The notes beneath the pieces were generated by a model. It did not search any database, was not told the DNA's origin, and was given only the letters and a program-made list of their open reading frames with translations. Of a stretch of 25,667 nt of DNA, positions 8,349 through 15,810 are shown one piece after another. The stretch spans positions 1 to 25,667 of the forward strand of contig CAKTHQ010000032.1 of assembly GCA_934565415.1 (NCBI GenBank), given 5' to 3'. Origin of the DNA: an uncultured Oscillospiraceae bacterium (lineage in GTDB: Bacteria > Bacillota > Clostridia > Oscillospirales > Oscillospiraceae). The translations under genes were made by a program, and so were the position numbers. The first letter of the stretch is position 1; each line of letters opens with the position of its first letter.

Positions 8349-8536
8349 GTAGGGGCGGCTAACAGCCGCCCGAAAGGCAACGATACTGGCCAGGTCCGAT
8401 GAATGGAACCAGCCCGATGTCAGCCCCCCTTCCCCTCTCCAAGCTTGGAGAGGGGAAGAGCTTTCCTCCGGTGCCTGCCATTCATCTTACCGCGGTGGAA
8501 ACAATTACGTTTCGGGCGGCTGGCAGCCGCCCCTAC
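8349..8536. repeat. 188-bp element with 27-bp terminal inverted repeats
   Basis: Ends 8349-8375 and 8510-8536 are inverted copies with 25 of 27 matches, differing only at two central bases. Each end is itself palindromic (GGGCGGCT..AGCCGCCC). Inside are a second inverted pair, GATGAATGG (8398-8406) and CCATTCATC, and a perfect 30-bp palindrome at 8429-8458 centred on AAGCTT. There is no coding capacity. It looks like a non-autonomous or purely structural intergenic repeat. Confidence 0.75.
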
Positions 8537-8598
8537 AGAGCTTGGCCCCTTCGTCAGAATACATAACAAACGGGCGTTATATCCCCTGCATTCTCTCC

Positions 8599-8627
8599 TT
8601 GACATATGCGTCAATTTATGCAATAAT
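8599..8627 (+). promoter_or_regulatory. Promoter of the B12-riboswitch operon
   Basis: Perfect -35 TTGACA (8599-8604), a 17-bp spacer and -10 AATAAT (8622-8627). Transcription would start near 8634, about 30 bases ahead of the aptamer. The -35 lies in an inverted repeat, TTGAC-N6-GTCAA (8599-8614), that could be an operator. Confidence 0.75.
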
Positions 8628-8664
8628 ATGGAAAAGTTCATAAAGTCGGCAATTGCGCCGCAGA

Positions 8665-8821
8665 AAATAAGTTTGGGCGAGAGCCTAATCAAAAGGGAAC
8701 CCGGTGGAAATCCGGGACGATCCCGTCACTGTGATAGCCTGTCCAAGGCAACGATGCCACTGGGGAAACCTGGGAAGGCGCCTTGGGTGAAAAACGCTTA
8801 AGTCAGGAGACCTGCTTATTT
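8665..8821 (+). ncRNA. Cobalamin riboswitch (adenosylcobalamin-type aptamer)
   Basis: The conserved blocks appear in order: AAAAGGGAACCCGGTGGAAA (8691-8710), TCCGGGACGATCCCGTCACT with TGTGA, GCCACTGGGGAAACCTGGGAAGGC (8756-8779 region), and the B12 box AAGTCAGGAGACCTGC (8800-8815). Closing stem P1 is AAATAAG (8665-8671) with CTTATTT (8815-8821). It lies between a strong promoter and an intrinsic terminator, on the strand of the ABC operon, so it should lower expression of the transporter when cobalamin is plentiful. Family assignment is confident; the exact cobalamin form preferred cannot be read from the sequence. Confidence 0.95.
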
Positions 8822-8912
8822 ATCTTGGAGAGAATTCTTGCGGAAGACAGGGATTTCTTGCTCAAAACCTTTCCCCCTGGGGGGAATTTGCGCTTTTGGA
8901 GCGAGAAGCATA

Positions 8913-8941
8913 GAGTCGGGCGAGAGTCCGGCTCTTTTTTT
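8913..8941 (+). terminator. Intrinsic terminator, riboswitch expression platform
   Basis: A 9-bp stem with two G-U pairs (8913-8921 with 8926-8934), a GAGA loop and seven T (8935-8941). It lies about 90 bases after the aptamer and 57 bases before the binding-protein start. This suggests control by transcription termination. Another hairpin, TTCCCC/GGGGAA at 8871-8886, lies between and may take part in switching. Confidence 0.8.
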
Positions 8942-8998
8942 CTCCGCGACAAAGGCACTGACATATGAACGGAAACATAGAAAGGAAGAAACGAAAAC

Positions 8999-10576
8999 AT
9001 GAAACCAGGTAAGAAAATCGCCGCCCTGGCCCTTTCCGCAGCGCTGCTGCTGACCGGCTGCGGCGGCACCAGCGGCGGAAGCGCCTCTGCTTCCGCCTCC
9101 GATAAGAAGGTGCTGACCTTCGGCTGCCAGATGTACACCGACGGCGTGGTAAACGCCGCTCTGGACGAAAACGGCGGCTGGAACGCCATGCGCTACGGCA
9201 TCTCCGAGGGCCTCTTCAAGTTCAACGACAGCATGGAGGTTGAGCCCTGGCTGGCCGAGAGCTACACCGTCAACGACGAGCACACCGAGTGGGTCATCAC
9301 CCTGAAAAAGGGGATCCTCTTCTCCGACGGCTGCGAGCTGACCCCCAGCAAGGTGAAGGAAAACTTTGAGCACCTGAAGAAGATGGGCCCCAGCGGCTCC
9401 GCCAAGCCCCAGAAGTACCTGGAGTTTGAGGCCACCGTCACCGCCGACGATGCGGCCAACACCCTAACCATCGTCACCACCCAGCCCTACGCCAACCTGC
9501 CCGGCCAGCTGGCCCACCCCACCATGGCCATCGTGGATGTGGCCCACACCGAGAACTTTGACAACGGCATCATCGGCACTGGCCCCTACATGATTGAAAA
9601 GTTCAACGGCGTTGGCGTTGGCTACGACCTGAAGGCCAACCCCAACTACCGGGAGGAAGTTCCCTACGACGAAGTAAAGCTTATGTACATGGGCGACGCC
9701 TCCGCCAAGACCATGGCCCTGCAAAGCGGCCAGGTGGACCTGGTGGAAAACATCACCAACGTCTCCGACATTCAGAAGTTCAAGGATGACCCCAACTTCA
9801 CCGTGGACATCGCCTCCGGCGTCCGCTGCGGCTTCAGCTGGATGAACTTCGACGGCGTTCTGGGCAATAAGGTCCTCCGTCAGGCCATCCTCATGGGCAT
9901 CGACTACGATACCATCTGCCACTCCAAGACCATCGGCGACCTGTACACCCCCGGCTTCTCCGTGCTGCCCTCTACCCTGAACTACGGCTACGACAAGCTG
10001 GTAAACCCCTACAAGTATGACCCCGAAGGGGCGAAGAAGCTCCTGGACGATGCCGGCATCATCGATACCGACGGCGACGGCTACCGGGAACTGGACGGCA
10101 GGAAGATCGACCTGCACTACGTTTCCTACGAGAACCGGCTGCTGAACGACTTCTCCAACGCCCACATTCAGTACCTGGCGGAAATCGGCATCGCCTGCAC
10201 TGCGGACTACGGCTCCTCCGATGACCAGTGGAGCAAGCTGGCTGCCGGCAACTACGATTTCAACAACAACAACTGGACCACCGTAGGCACCGGCGACCCC
10301 TTCGCCTACATGGCCAACTGGGCCACCGACACCACCTACTGCGGCTACTCTAACCCCGACTACGACAAGCTGTACAACGAGCTGAAGGGCGAGATGGATC
10401 CGGACAAGCGGGCCGACCTGATCTTCCAGATGCAGCAGATTCTGGTGGACGACGCCGCCGTGCTGATTGACGGCTACTACAACTCCTCCATGATCTACTC
10501 CAGGAACGTGGGCTACGCCCATATTCACACCGCCGACTACTACTGGCTGACCACCGAAATTACCCCCGCCCAGTAA
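8999..10576 (+). CDS. ABC transporter substrate-binding lipoprotein, family 5 (nickel/oligopeptide type)
   Basis: A 525-residue extracellular lipoprotein. It has a basic start (MKPGKK), a hydrophobic segment and lipobox LLTGC with lipidation at C21, then a Ser/Gly/Ala linker. The mature part matches the SBP_bac_5 family (OppA, DppA, NikA): GISEGLFKFN, PWLAESYTVN, WVITLKKGILFSDG, GTGPYMIEKF and VLRQAILMGID. Family members bind peptides, heme, nickel or metal chelates, so the fold does not give the substrate. The cobalamin riboswitch upstream points to cobalt, a cobalt chelate or a corrin-related ligand. An HIH pair near the C-terminus (H508, H510) could bind metal, but this is conjecture. AAAGGAAGAA (8981-8990) sets the ATG. 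A terminator follows directly. Confidence 0.9.
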   Translation: MKPGKKIAALALSAALLLTGCGGTSGGSASASASDKKVLTFGCQMYTDGVVNAALDENGGWNAMRYGISEGLFKFNDSMEVEPWLAESYTVNDEHTEWVITLKKGILFSDGCELTPSKVKENFEHLKKMGPSGSAKPQKYLEFEATVTADDAANTLTIVTTQPYANLPGQLAHPTMAIVDVAHTENFDNGIIGTGPYMIEKFNGVGVGYDLKANPNYREEVPYDEVKLMYMGDASAKTMALQSGQVDLVENITNVSDIQKFKDDPNFTVDIASGVRCGFSWMNFDGVLGNKVLRQAILMGIDYDTICHSKTIGDLYTPGFSVLPSTLNYGYDKLVNPYKYDPEGAKKLLDDAGIIDTDGDGYRELDGRKIDLHYVSYENRLLNDFSNAHIQYLAEIGIACTADYGSSDDQWSKLAAGNYDFNNNNWTTVGTGDPFAYMANWATDTTYCGYSNPDYDKLYNELKGEMDPDKRADLIFQMQQILVDDAAVLIDGYYNSSMIYSRNVGYAHIHTADYYWLTTEITPAQ

Positions 10577-10581
10577 AACGC

Positions 10582-10631
10582 GCCCCCTCTGCCCCAGCCA
10601 ACATGAGGCATCCGCAGAGGGGGCACTTTTT
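10582..10631 (+). terminator. Terminator between binding protein and permeases
   Basis: An 11-bp perfect stem (10582-10592 with 10614-10624), a 21-base loop and a T-run at 10627-10631. It lies right after the binding-protein stop. Partial read-through would give more binding protein than membrane complex, a common pattern in ABC importer operons. Confidence 0.8.
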
Positions 10632-10647
10632 AAGATTCAAAATTCCC

Positions 10648-10690
10648 TTTCCCCCTCCTGCTTGGAGGGGAGAAGGAGTTTTCGGTACTC
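10648..10690. repeat. Dispersed hairpin repeat, copy 2
   Basis: CCCCCTCC/GGAGGGG hairpin followed by AGAAGGAGTTTTCGGTAC. The same layout is seen near 8429-8480 (+) and 25600-25650 (- strand): a CCCTCC..GGAGGG hairpin, then GAAGAGCTT-like text, then CGGTRC. It fills part of the 171-bp gap between binding-protein and permease genes. I see no convincing promoter here. Confidence 0.5.
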
Positions 10691-10747
10691 TTAACGTTTT
10701 GGGGGCTCCCACAACATCCTGTTATCATTTGTAAAGGAGCGATTTCG

Positions 10748-11686
10748 TTGAGCAAGAAACAAATTGTCAAAAGGCTTTTGCAGATTGTCATCGTTTTGAT
10801 CGGCATCAGCTTTGTGACCTTTCTGCTAACCTACCTGTCCCCCGGCGACCCGGTACGGAATATGTTCTCCGCCACCGGCGTGATGCCTACGGAAGAGCTG
10901 GTGCAGCAGACCCGGGAAGAGCTAGGGCTAAACGACCCCTTCCTGGTACAGTACACCCGCTGGCTGACCAACTGCCTGAAAGGCGACTTCGGCAAGTCCT
11001 ACAGCCTGAATAAGCCCGTTACGGAGCTGCTGGCCGCCCGGCTGGCGCCCACCCTGAAGCTGACCCTTATGTCCCTGATTATGATGCTGATTCTCTCCGT
11101 GCCCCTGGGCGTTGCCTCGGCGCTGCACAAGGACAGCTGGATCGATTACCTTTGCCGGGGGCTCACCTTTATCGGCTGCGCCATGCCCAATTTCTGGGTA
11201 GGTCTGCTGCTCATGCTCCTGCTGTGCGTCCAGGTTCGGGCCTTCCCGGTCATCGCCTCCGGCGGCGATTTTAAAAGCCTGTTCCTCCCCGCCCTGACTC
11301 TGGCCATTGCCATGGCCTCCAAGTACACCCGGCAGGTCCGTACCGCCGTGCTGGAAGAGCTGAGCCAGGACTATGTCATCGGTGCGGAGGCCCGGGGCGT
11401 GAAGCGCTCCACCATCATCTGGAAGAACGTGTTCCCCAATGCCCTGCTGCCCCTTATTACCATGCTGGGCCTGTCCATCGGTTCCCTGCTGGGCGGCACC
11501 AGCGTGGTAGAGGTCATCTTCTCCTACCCCGGCCTGGGCAACCTGGCGGTAACGGCCATTACTTCCAGCGACTACAACCTGATCCAGGGCTATGTACTGT
11601 GGATGGCGCTTATTTACATGGTCATCAACCTGATTGTGGATGCCTCCTACATTTACATCGACCCCAGAATGCGGACGAAGAGGTAA
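10748..11686 (+). CDS. ABC transporter permease, OppB/DppB/NikB type
   Basis: A 312-residue inner-membrane permease with about six membrane segments: about 10-30, 101-123, 138-163, 178-190, 234-256 and 282-304. The region after TM1 (SPGDPVR, ELGLNDPFLVQY, LKGDFGKSYSLNKPV) is typical of the first permease of nickel/dipeptide importers. The EAA-type cytoplasmic loop that contacts the ATPase is at about 203-235 (EELSQDYVIGAEARGV). The start is TTG at 10748, with AAAGGAG eight bases upstream; no better ATG lies nearby. The gene lies 171 bp after the binding protein, behind a terminator, and 4 bp before the second permease. Confidence 0.93.
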   Translation: MSKKQIVKRLLQIVIVLIGISFVTFLLTYLSPGDPVRNMFSATGVMPTEELVQQTREELGLNDPFLVQYTRWLTNCLKGDFGKSYSLNKPVTELLAARLAPTLKLTLMSLIMMLILSVPLGVASALHKDSWIDYLCRGLTFIGCAMPNFWVGLLLMLLLCVQVRAFPVIASGGDFKSLFLPALTLAIAMASKYTRQVRTAVLEELSQDYVIGAEARGVKRSTIIWKNVFPNALLPLITMLGLSIGSLLGGTSVVEVIFSYPGLGNLAVTAITSSDYNLIQGYVLWMALIYMVINLIVDASYIYIDPRMRTKR

Positions 11687-11690
11687 GGCT

Positions 11691-12521
11691 ATGAAAAAAG
11701 TACTGAAATTCTTAAAAGAGCACAAGCAGTTTACCTTTTTCGCCATTCTGGCGGTGCTTATTATCCTGGGCGCCATCTTTGCTCCCGTCCTTACCGGCGG
11801 CGTGGACCCCCTGAAGGGCTCTTTAACGGAGGCCCTGGAGGCCCCCAGCAAGGAGCACATCTTCGGCACCGATAAAATGGGCCGGGACATCTACGCCCGG
11901 GTTATCTACGGCGCCCGGGCCTCCCTGACCTCTACCTTCGGCGTGGTGGCCCTGGTATTCCTCATCGGTACCGTGGTTGGCGTGCTGGCCGGTTACTTTG
12001 GGGGCACCGTGGATGCGGTGCTGATGCGCATTGCCGACATGATGCTGGCCTTCCCCGGCCTGGTGCTGGCCCTGGCTGTAGCCGGTATTATGGGCTCCAG
12101 CATCCGCAATGCCATTATCGCCATCGTGGCCGTCAGCTGGACCAAGTACGCCCGGCTGGCCCGGAGCCTGGTTATGAAGATCCGGGACCGGGACTATGTG
12201 TCCGCCGCCATCGTTACCGGCTCCAAAACGGGCCATATGCTCTTTCAATATATGCTGCCCAACGCCCTGCCCACCCTGATTATCACCGCCGCCACGGATG
12301 TAGGCGGAATGATGCTGGAGCTGGCCGCCCTGTCCTTTTTGGGCTTCGGCGCCAAGCCCCCTACGCCGGAATGGGGCTATATGCTCAACGAAGGCCGGGC
12401 CTGTATGCAGTCCGCTCCCTGGATGATGATTTTCCCGGGCCTTGCCATCTTCCTGGTGGTGGTGGTGTTCAATATGCTGGGCGACAGCCTGCGGGACATC
12501 CTGGACCCCAAATCGGAATAA
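11691..12521 (+). CDS. ABC transporter permease, OppC/DppC/NikC type
   Basis: A 276-residue partner permease. The N-terminal membrane segment (about 14-34) leads to the family signature GTDKMGRDIYARVIYGAR (59-76), then membrane segments at about 83-105, 118-135, 139-150, 195-215 and 247-262. The EAA loop is at about 155-190 (RSLVMKIRDRDYVSAAIVTG). The start was placed at 11691 because GAGGTAAGG ends just upstream; an in-frame ATG at 11634 lies inside the previous gene and would add residues foreign to the family. It forms the transmembrane channel with the preceding permease. Confidence 0.93.
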   Translation: MKKVLKFLKEHKQFTFFAILAVLIILGAIFAPVLTGGVDPLKGSLTEALEAPSKEHIFGTDKMGRDIYARVIYGARASLTSTFGVVALVFLIGTVVGVLAGYFGGTVDAVLMRIADMMLAFPGLVLALAVAGIMGSSIRNAIIAIVAVSWTKYARLARSLVMKIRDRDYVSAAIVTGSKTGHMLFQYMLPNALPTLIITAATDVGGMMLELAALSFLGFGAKPPTPEWGYMLNEGRACMQSAPWMMIFPGLAIFLVVVVFNMLGDSLRDILDPKSE

Positions 12522-12533
12522 GGAGGCCAAAAA

Positions 12534-13316
12534 ATGCTTGATATTCAGAATATGACCGTCTCCTACAAGAATAACCCCACGGTAGCAGACTTTAACCTCC
12601 ATATGGAAAAGGGCCGGATCATCAGCCTGGTGGGCGAATCCGGCAGCGGCAAAACCACCGTCATCCGGGCCGTGCTGGGGCTTTTGCCCGGAGGCGGCAA
12701 GGTGACCCAGGGCGACATCCTCTTTAACGGCACTTCCCTACTCAGCTACTCCCCGGAACAGTGGCGGCAGCTGCGGGGCAGCGACATTTCCATGATCTTC
12801 CAGGACTCTGGCGCAATGATGAACCCCACCCGGAAGGTGGGCGACGTATTTACCGAGTACCTGCAGACCCACGAAAAGATCAGCAAAAAGGACGCCTGGA
12901 AAAAGGGCGAGGAAATGCTCTCCCGTATGCGGCTGCCCAGCCCGGACAACATCATGCGGTCCTACCCCTTCCAGCTCTCCGGCGGTATGCGCCAGCGGGT
13001 AGGCATTGCCATGGGCATGACCTACAGCCCCAAGCTGCTGCTGGCCGACGAGCCCACCTCCGCCCTGGATGTAACCACCCAGGCCCAGATCGTGCGGCAG
13101 ATGATGGAGCTGCGGGATGAATACGGCACCGGCATCATTGTGGTAACCCACAACCTGGGGGTGGCCGCCTATATGTCCGACTACATCGTCGTCATGAAGC
13201 ACGGAAAAATCGAGGACCGGGGCGACCGGGACCACATCCTCCACCACTCCGAAAACGAATACACAAAGCAGCTTCTAAGCGCTGTTCCTTCCATGGGAGG
13301 TGCCCGCTATGTCTGA
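12534..13316 (+). CDS. ABC transporter ATPase, NikD/DppD type
   Basis: A 260-residue ATPase with Walker A GESGSGKTT (34-42), Q-loop MIFQDSGAMMNP, signature LSGGMRQRV (148-156), Walker B LLLADEPTSALD and switch histidine H206. It is as short as NikD and lacks the roughly 60-residue C-terminal extension of OppD/DppD proteins, which favours a nickel-like over a peptide-like importer, though weakly. AAGGAGG overlaps the stop of the preceding permease, which implies tight coupling. Its last eight bases overlap the next ATPase gene. Confidence 0.93.
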   Translation: MLDIQNMTVSYKNNPTVADFNLHMEKGRIISLVGESGSGKTTVIRAVLGLLPGGGKVTQGDILFNGTSLLSYSPEQWRQLRGSDISMIFQDSGAMMNPTRKVGDVFTEYLQTHEKISKKDAWKKGEEMLSRMRLPSPDNIMRSYPFQLSGGMRQRVGIAMGMTYSPKLLLADEPTSALDVTTQAQIVRQMMELRDEYGTGIIVVTHNLGVAAYMSDYIVVMKHGKIEDRGDRDHILHHSENEYTKQLLSAVPSMGGARYV

Positions 13317-14280
13317 AAATAAGGAAGTCGTACTGGAAGCCCGGCACATTACCCGGCGGTTCCCCGCCTACGGCGGCCGGACCCTGACGGCCAACGACGA
13401 CATCAATCTGAAATTCTATAAGGGCGAAACCCTGGGCCTCGTGGGCGAGTCCGGCTGCGGCAAATCCACCTTCATGCGCTTCCTGGTATCCCTGGATACC
13501 CCTTCCGAGGGCGAAATCCTATACCGGGGCAAGGACATTACCAAGCTGAAGGGCGAAGCGCTGCGGCAGAACCGGCAGCACATCCAGATGGTCTTCCAGG
13601 ACCCCAGCTCCTCCTTTAACCCCAAAATGCGCATCCGGGACATTGTGTGCGAGCCCCTGCTGAACTTCGGCCGCATCCGGAAAAAAGATGCCGATGCCGC
13701 CTGCCGGAAGCTCCTGCAAATGGTAGAGCTCCCCGGGGATTTTGCGGACCGCTACCCCCACAATATGTCCGGCGGCCAGCGGCAGAGAGTGGCCATTGCC
13801 CGGGCTTTGGCTTTGGAACCCGAGGTACTGATCCTGGACGAGGCCACCGCCGCACTGGACGTATCCGTCCAGAAAACCATTATCGAGCTGGTCACCAAGC
13901 TCCAGAAGGAGCAGAACATTACCATCGGCTTTATCTGCCACGACATTGCCCTGGTACAGTCCTGCGCCCACCGGGTGGCCGTCATGTATCTGGGCAGCCT
14001 GGTAGAGGTCATGCCCGCCAAGGACATGAACAGGTACGCCCTGCACCCCTATACCAAGGCCCTGATGGGCTCTGTATTTGACATCGGCATGGACTTTTCA
14101 AAGCCCATCGAAAGCATCCAGGGCGAGCCCCCCAGCCCCCTGGAAAAGCCGGAAGGCTGCCCCTTCCAGAGCCGGTGCCCCAATTGCACGGACCGGTGCC
14201 GCCGGGAAAAGCCCAGGCTCCGTGCCGTCGCCCCGGAGCATCAGGTGGCCTGTCATCTTTTTGAGAAGGAGGCCCAGTAA
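13309..14280 (+). CDS. ABC transporter ATPase, NikE/DppF/OppF type with C-terminal cysteine cluster
   Basis: A 323-residue second ATPase with Walker A GESGCGKST (46-54), Q-loop MVFQDPSSSFNP, signature MSGGQRQRV (153-161), Walker B LILDEATAALD and switch histidine in ICHDIA (H211). The C-terminal oligopeptide/dipeptide extension carries cysteines C284, C290, C293, C297 and C315. A related Cys pattern is known in Opp/Dpp ATPases and can hold a metal cluster. The start was set at the ATG 13309, eight bases after GGGAGG; a GTG at 13300 in the same frame overlaps that ribosome site. The stop shares a base with the start of the small lipoprotein gene (TAATG). Confidence 0.93.
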   Translation: MSENKEVVLEARHITRRFPAYGGRTLTANDDINLKFYKGETLGLVGESGCGKSTFMRFLVSLDTPSEGEILYRGKDITKLKGEALRQNRQHIQMVFQDPSSSFNPKMRIRDIVCEPLLNFGRIRKKDADAACRKLLQMVELPGDFADRYPHNMSGGQRQRVAIARALALEPEVLILDEATAALDVSVQKTIIELVTKLQKEQNITIGFICHDIALVQSCAHRVAVMYLGSLVEVMPAKDMNRYALHPYTKALMGSVFDIGMDFSKPIESIQGEPPSPLEKPEGCPFQSRCPNCTDRCRREKPRLRAVAPEHQVACHLFEKEAQ

Positions 14281-14456
14281 TGCTGAAAAAAAGCATTCCA
14301 TCCCTGATTCTGATTTTTGCCCTGCTGTTTCCCCTGTCCGCCTGCCAGAAGGCTCCGGCCTTTGCGGCCCTGTACAATGCCATTGGGGGCTACGCCGATT
14401 CCTTCCGGGATAACAGCTCCTGGGACTTTGATTCCGCCGCACAGAGAAGGAAGTAA
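14280..14456 (+). CDS. Small predicted lipoprotein of the B12-riboswitch operon (58 residues)
   Basis: I do not recognise this family. The frame encodes 58 residues: basic start MLKKS, a hydrophobic core LILIFALLFPLS, and a lipobox LSAC that would give lipidation at C22. A short mature part of about 37 residues ends in DFDSAAQRRK. The start overlaps the ATPase stop (TAATG), with AAGGAGG (14266-14272) seven bases upstream, and its stop lies one base before the MATE ATG. Frame, ribosome site and signal peptide all agree, so translation is likely. It may be a surface accessory of the importer, or a relic of a longer lipoprotein. The position between importer and exporter is the only functional hint. 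Confidence 0.7.
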   Translation: MLKKSIPSLILIFALLFPLSACQKAPAFAALYNAIGGYADSFRDNSSWDFDSAAQRRK

Positions 14457-14457
14457 C

Positions 14458-15807
14458 ATGGAAAAGCCTAGCTTGACCAAAGGAAGCGTCTGGAAGGGCC
14501 TGCTGGCATTCGTGCTGCCCATCCTGGCCGGGAGCCTGATTCAGCAGCTGTATGTCACCGTGGATGCCATCATCGTGGGCCAGTTCACGGGGCAGCTGGG
14601 TCTGGCCGCCATCGACTCGGTCCATACCCTTTTCAAATTCCCCCTGAACTTTATGAACGGCCTGGCCACCGGGGCCACGATCATGATTTCCGGCTACTAT
14701 GGCTCCGGGGACCTGGAGGAAACCCACTGCTCCATCCGCACCGCCTGTACCGTAGCGGTGCTTCTGGGGGTGCTGTGCTCCCTGGGCGGGGTACTGCTGA
14801 CCCCCTGGATGCTGCGCATTATGTCGGTACCTCAGGAGGTCTACTCCCGGGCGGCGGCCTATACCCGCATCTATTTTGGGGGCATCTGGTCCATGATCCA
14901 GTACAATATGGCCGCCGGTATTCTCCGGGCCCATGGGGACTCCAGGCGGCCCCTTCTGGTACTGGTATGCTGCGCCGCGGTGAACATTGTGGGGGACCTG
15001 CTGCTTGTGGGTGTTTTCCGCCTGGATGTTTCCGGGGCAGCCCTGGCAACGGTTTTCTCCCAGATGGTCAGCGTGGTGCTTACCTTCGCCATTCTGCGCA
15101 AAGAAATGGGCCTGCAAAAGGGAGAAAGACCTTTGTGGCTGCCACACTTCTGCAAAGAGCACATGGCCAAAATGCTCCGCACCGGCTTCCCCCTGGCCCT
15201 GCAGTCCATGCTCTTCCCCATTGCCAACTCCATTGTCCAGGCCGGGGTAAACACCATGGGCACCCTGCAAATTGCCGCCTGGGGCATCTGCGACAAGCTG
15301 GATATGCTCATCTGGCTCATCTCCGACTCCATGGGCCCGGCCCTTACCACCTTTACCGCCCAGAATCTGGGGGCCGGAAATCCCCATAGGATTCGTTCCG
15401 GCGTGGTGCTGGGCGCCGGGATGTCCGCAGGGGCCGTAGCGGCCATCAGCGCCGTGCTCTTCTTCTTTGCCGCCCCCATGACCTACTGGTTCGTTTCCCA
15501 TGGGGACGCGGTTACCCTGGCCCCTCTCGTCAGCCGGTACAGTCGGATCATGGCCCCCTTCTTCCTGTTCTACGCCATTGCCGAAGCCCTTTCCGGGGCC
15601 TGCTGCGGCACGGGAGACACGGTAAGGCCCATGGTCACCACCCTGGTTACCATCTGCCTGAGCCGGGTTTTGGGCATCCTTCTGGTGCTGCCCAGGGTCA
15701 ATACCATGGAATGCATCGTCTGGATTTATGTCTTCTCCTGGATCGCCGCCGGTGTGGCGTTTATAGGACTGTGGATGGGGAATCTGCGAAAAATCAAAAC
15801 CGTTTGA
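14458..15807 (+). CDS. MATE-family efflux transporter (operon member)
   Basis: A 449-residue, roughly 12-segment membrane protein of the multidrug and toxin extrusion family, usually a Na+- or H+-driven exporter. Typical text includes LPILAGSLIQQLYVTVDAIIVGQF near the N-terminus, ATGATIMISGYYGSGD, AAGILRAHGDSRRPL ending the first half, and the inverted second half with FPLALQSMLF, NSIVQAGVNTMGT and GACCGTGDTVRP. The ATG lies one base after the small lipoprotein gene, with AGAAGGAAG upstream, so it is part of the B12-riboswitch operon. MATE proteins are not usual parts of ABC importers; possible roles are export of a metal-binding ligand or relief of metal or corrinoid excess. Confidence 0.9.
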   Translation: MEKPSLTKGSVWKGLLAFVLPILAGSLIQQLYVTVDAIIVGQFTGQLGLAAIDSVHTLFKFPLNFMNGLATGATIMISGYYGSGDLEETHCSIRTACTVAVLLGVLCSLGGVLLTPWMLRIMSVPQEVYSRAAAYTRIYFGGIWSMIQYNMAAGILRAHGDSRRPLLVLVCCAAVNIVGDLLLVGVFRLDVSGAALATVFSQMVSVVLTFAILRKEMGLQKGERPLWLPHFCKEHMAKMLRTGFPLALQSMLFPIANSIVQAGVNTMGTLQIAAWGICDKLDMLIWLISDSMGPALTTFTAQNLGAGNPHRIRSGVVLGAGMSAGAVAAISAVLFFFAAPMTYWFVSHGDAVTLAPLVSRYSRIMAPFFLFYAIAEALSGACCGTGDTVRPMVTTLVTICLSRVLGILLVLPRVNTMECIVWIYVFSWIAAGVAFIGLWMGNLRKIKTV

Positions 15808-15810
15808 GCC

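Larger units (their letters stand above)
8329..8998. other. Gene-free regulatory region between hemL and the ABC operon
   Basis: About 670 bp without a credible gene. In order it holds a 188-bp inverted-repeat element (8349-8536), a strong promoter (8599-8627), a cobalamin riboswitch (8665-8821), an intrinsic terminator (8913-8941) and the ribosome site of the binding-protein gene. Short open frames crossing this stretch lie within the structured RNA and are judged spurious. Confidence 0.85.

Noticed and set aside
8403..8968. Short + strand frames across the riboswitch region
   Set aside because: They run through the inverted-repeat element, promoter and aptamer; the sequence is explained by RNA structure and has no plausible ribosome sites.
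9464..10528. Val/Gly-rich open frame on the - strand (354 codons)
   Set aside because: Shadow of the binding-protein gene produced by its biased GAC/AAC/ACC codons.
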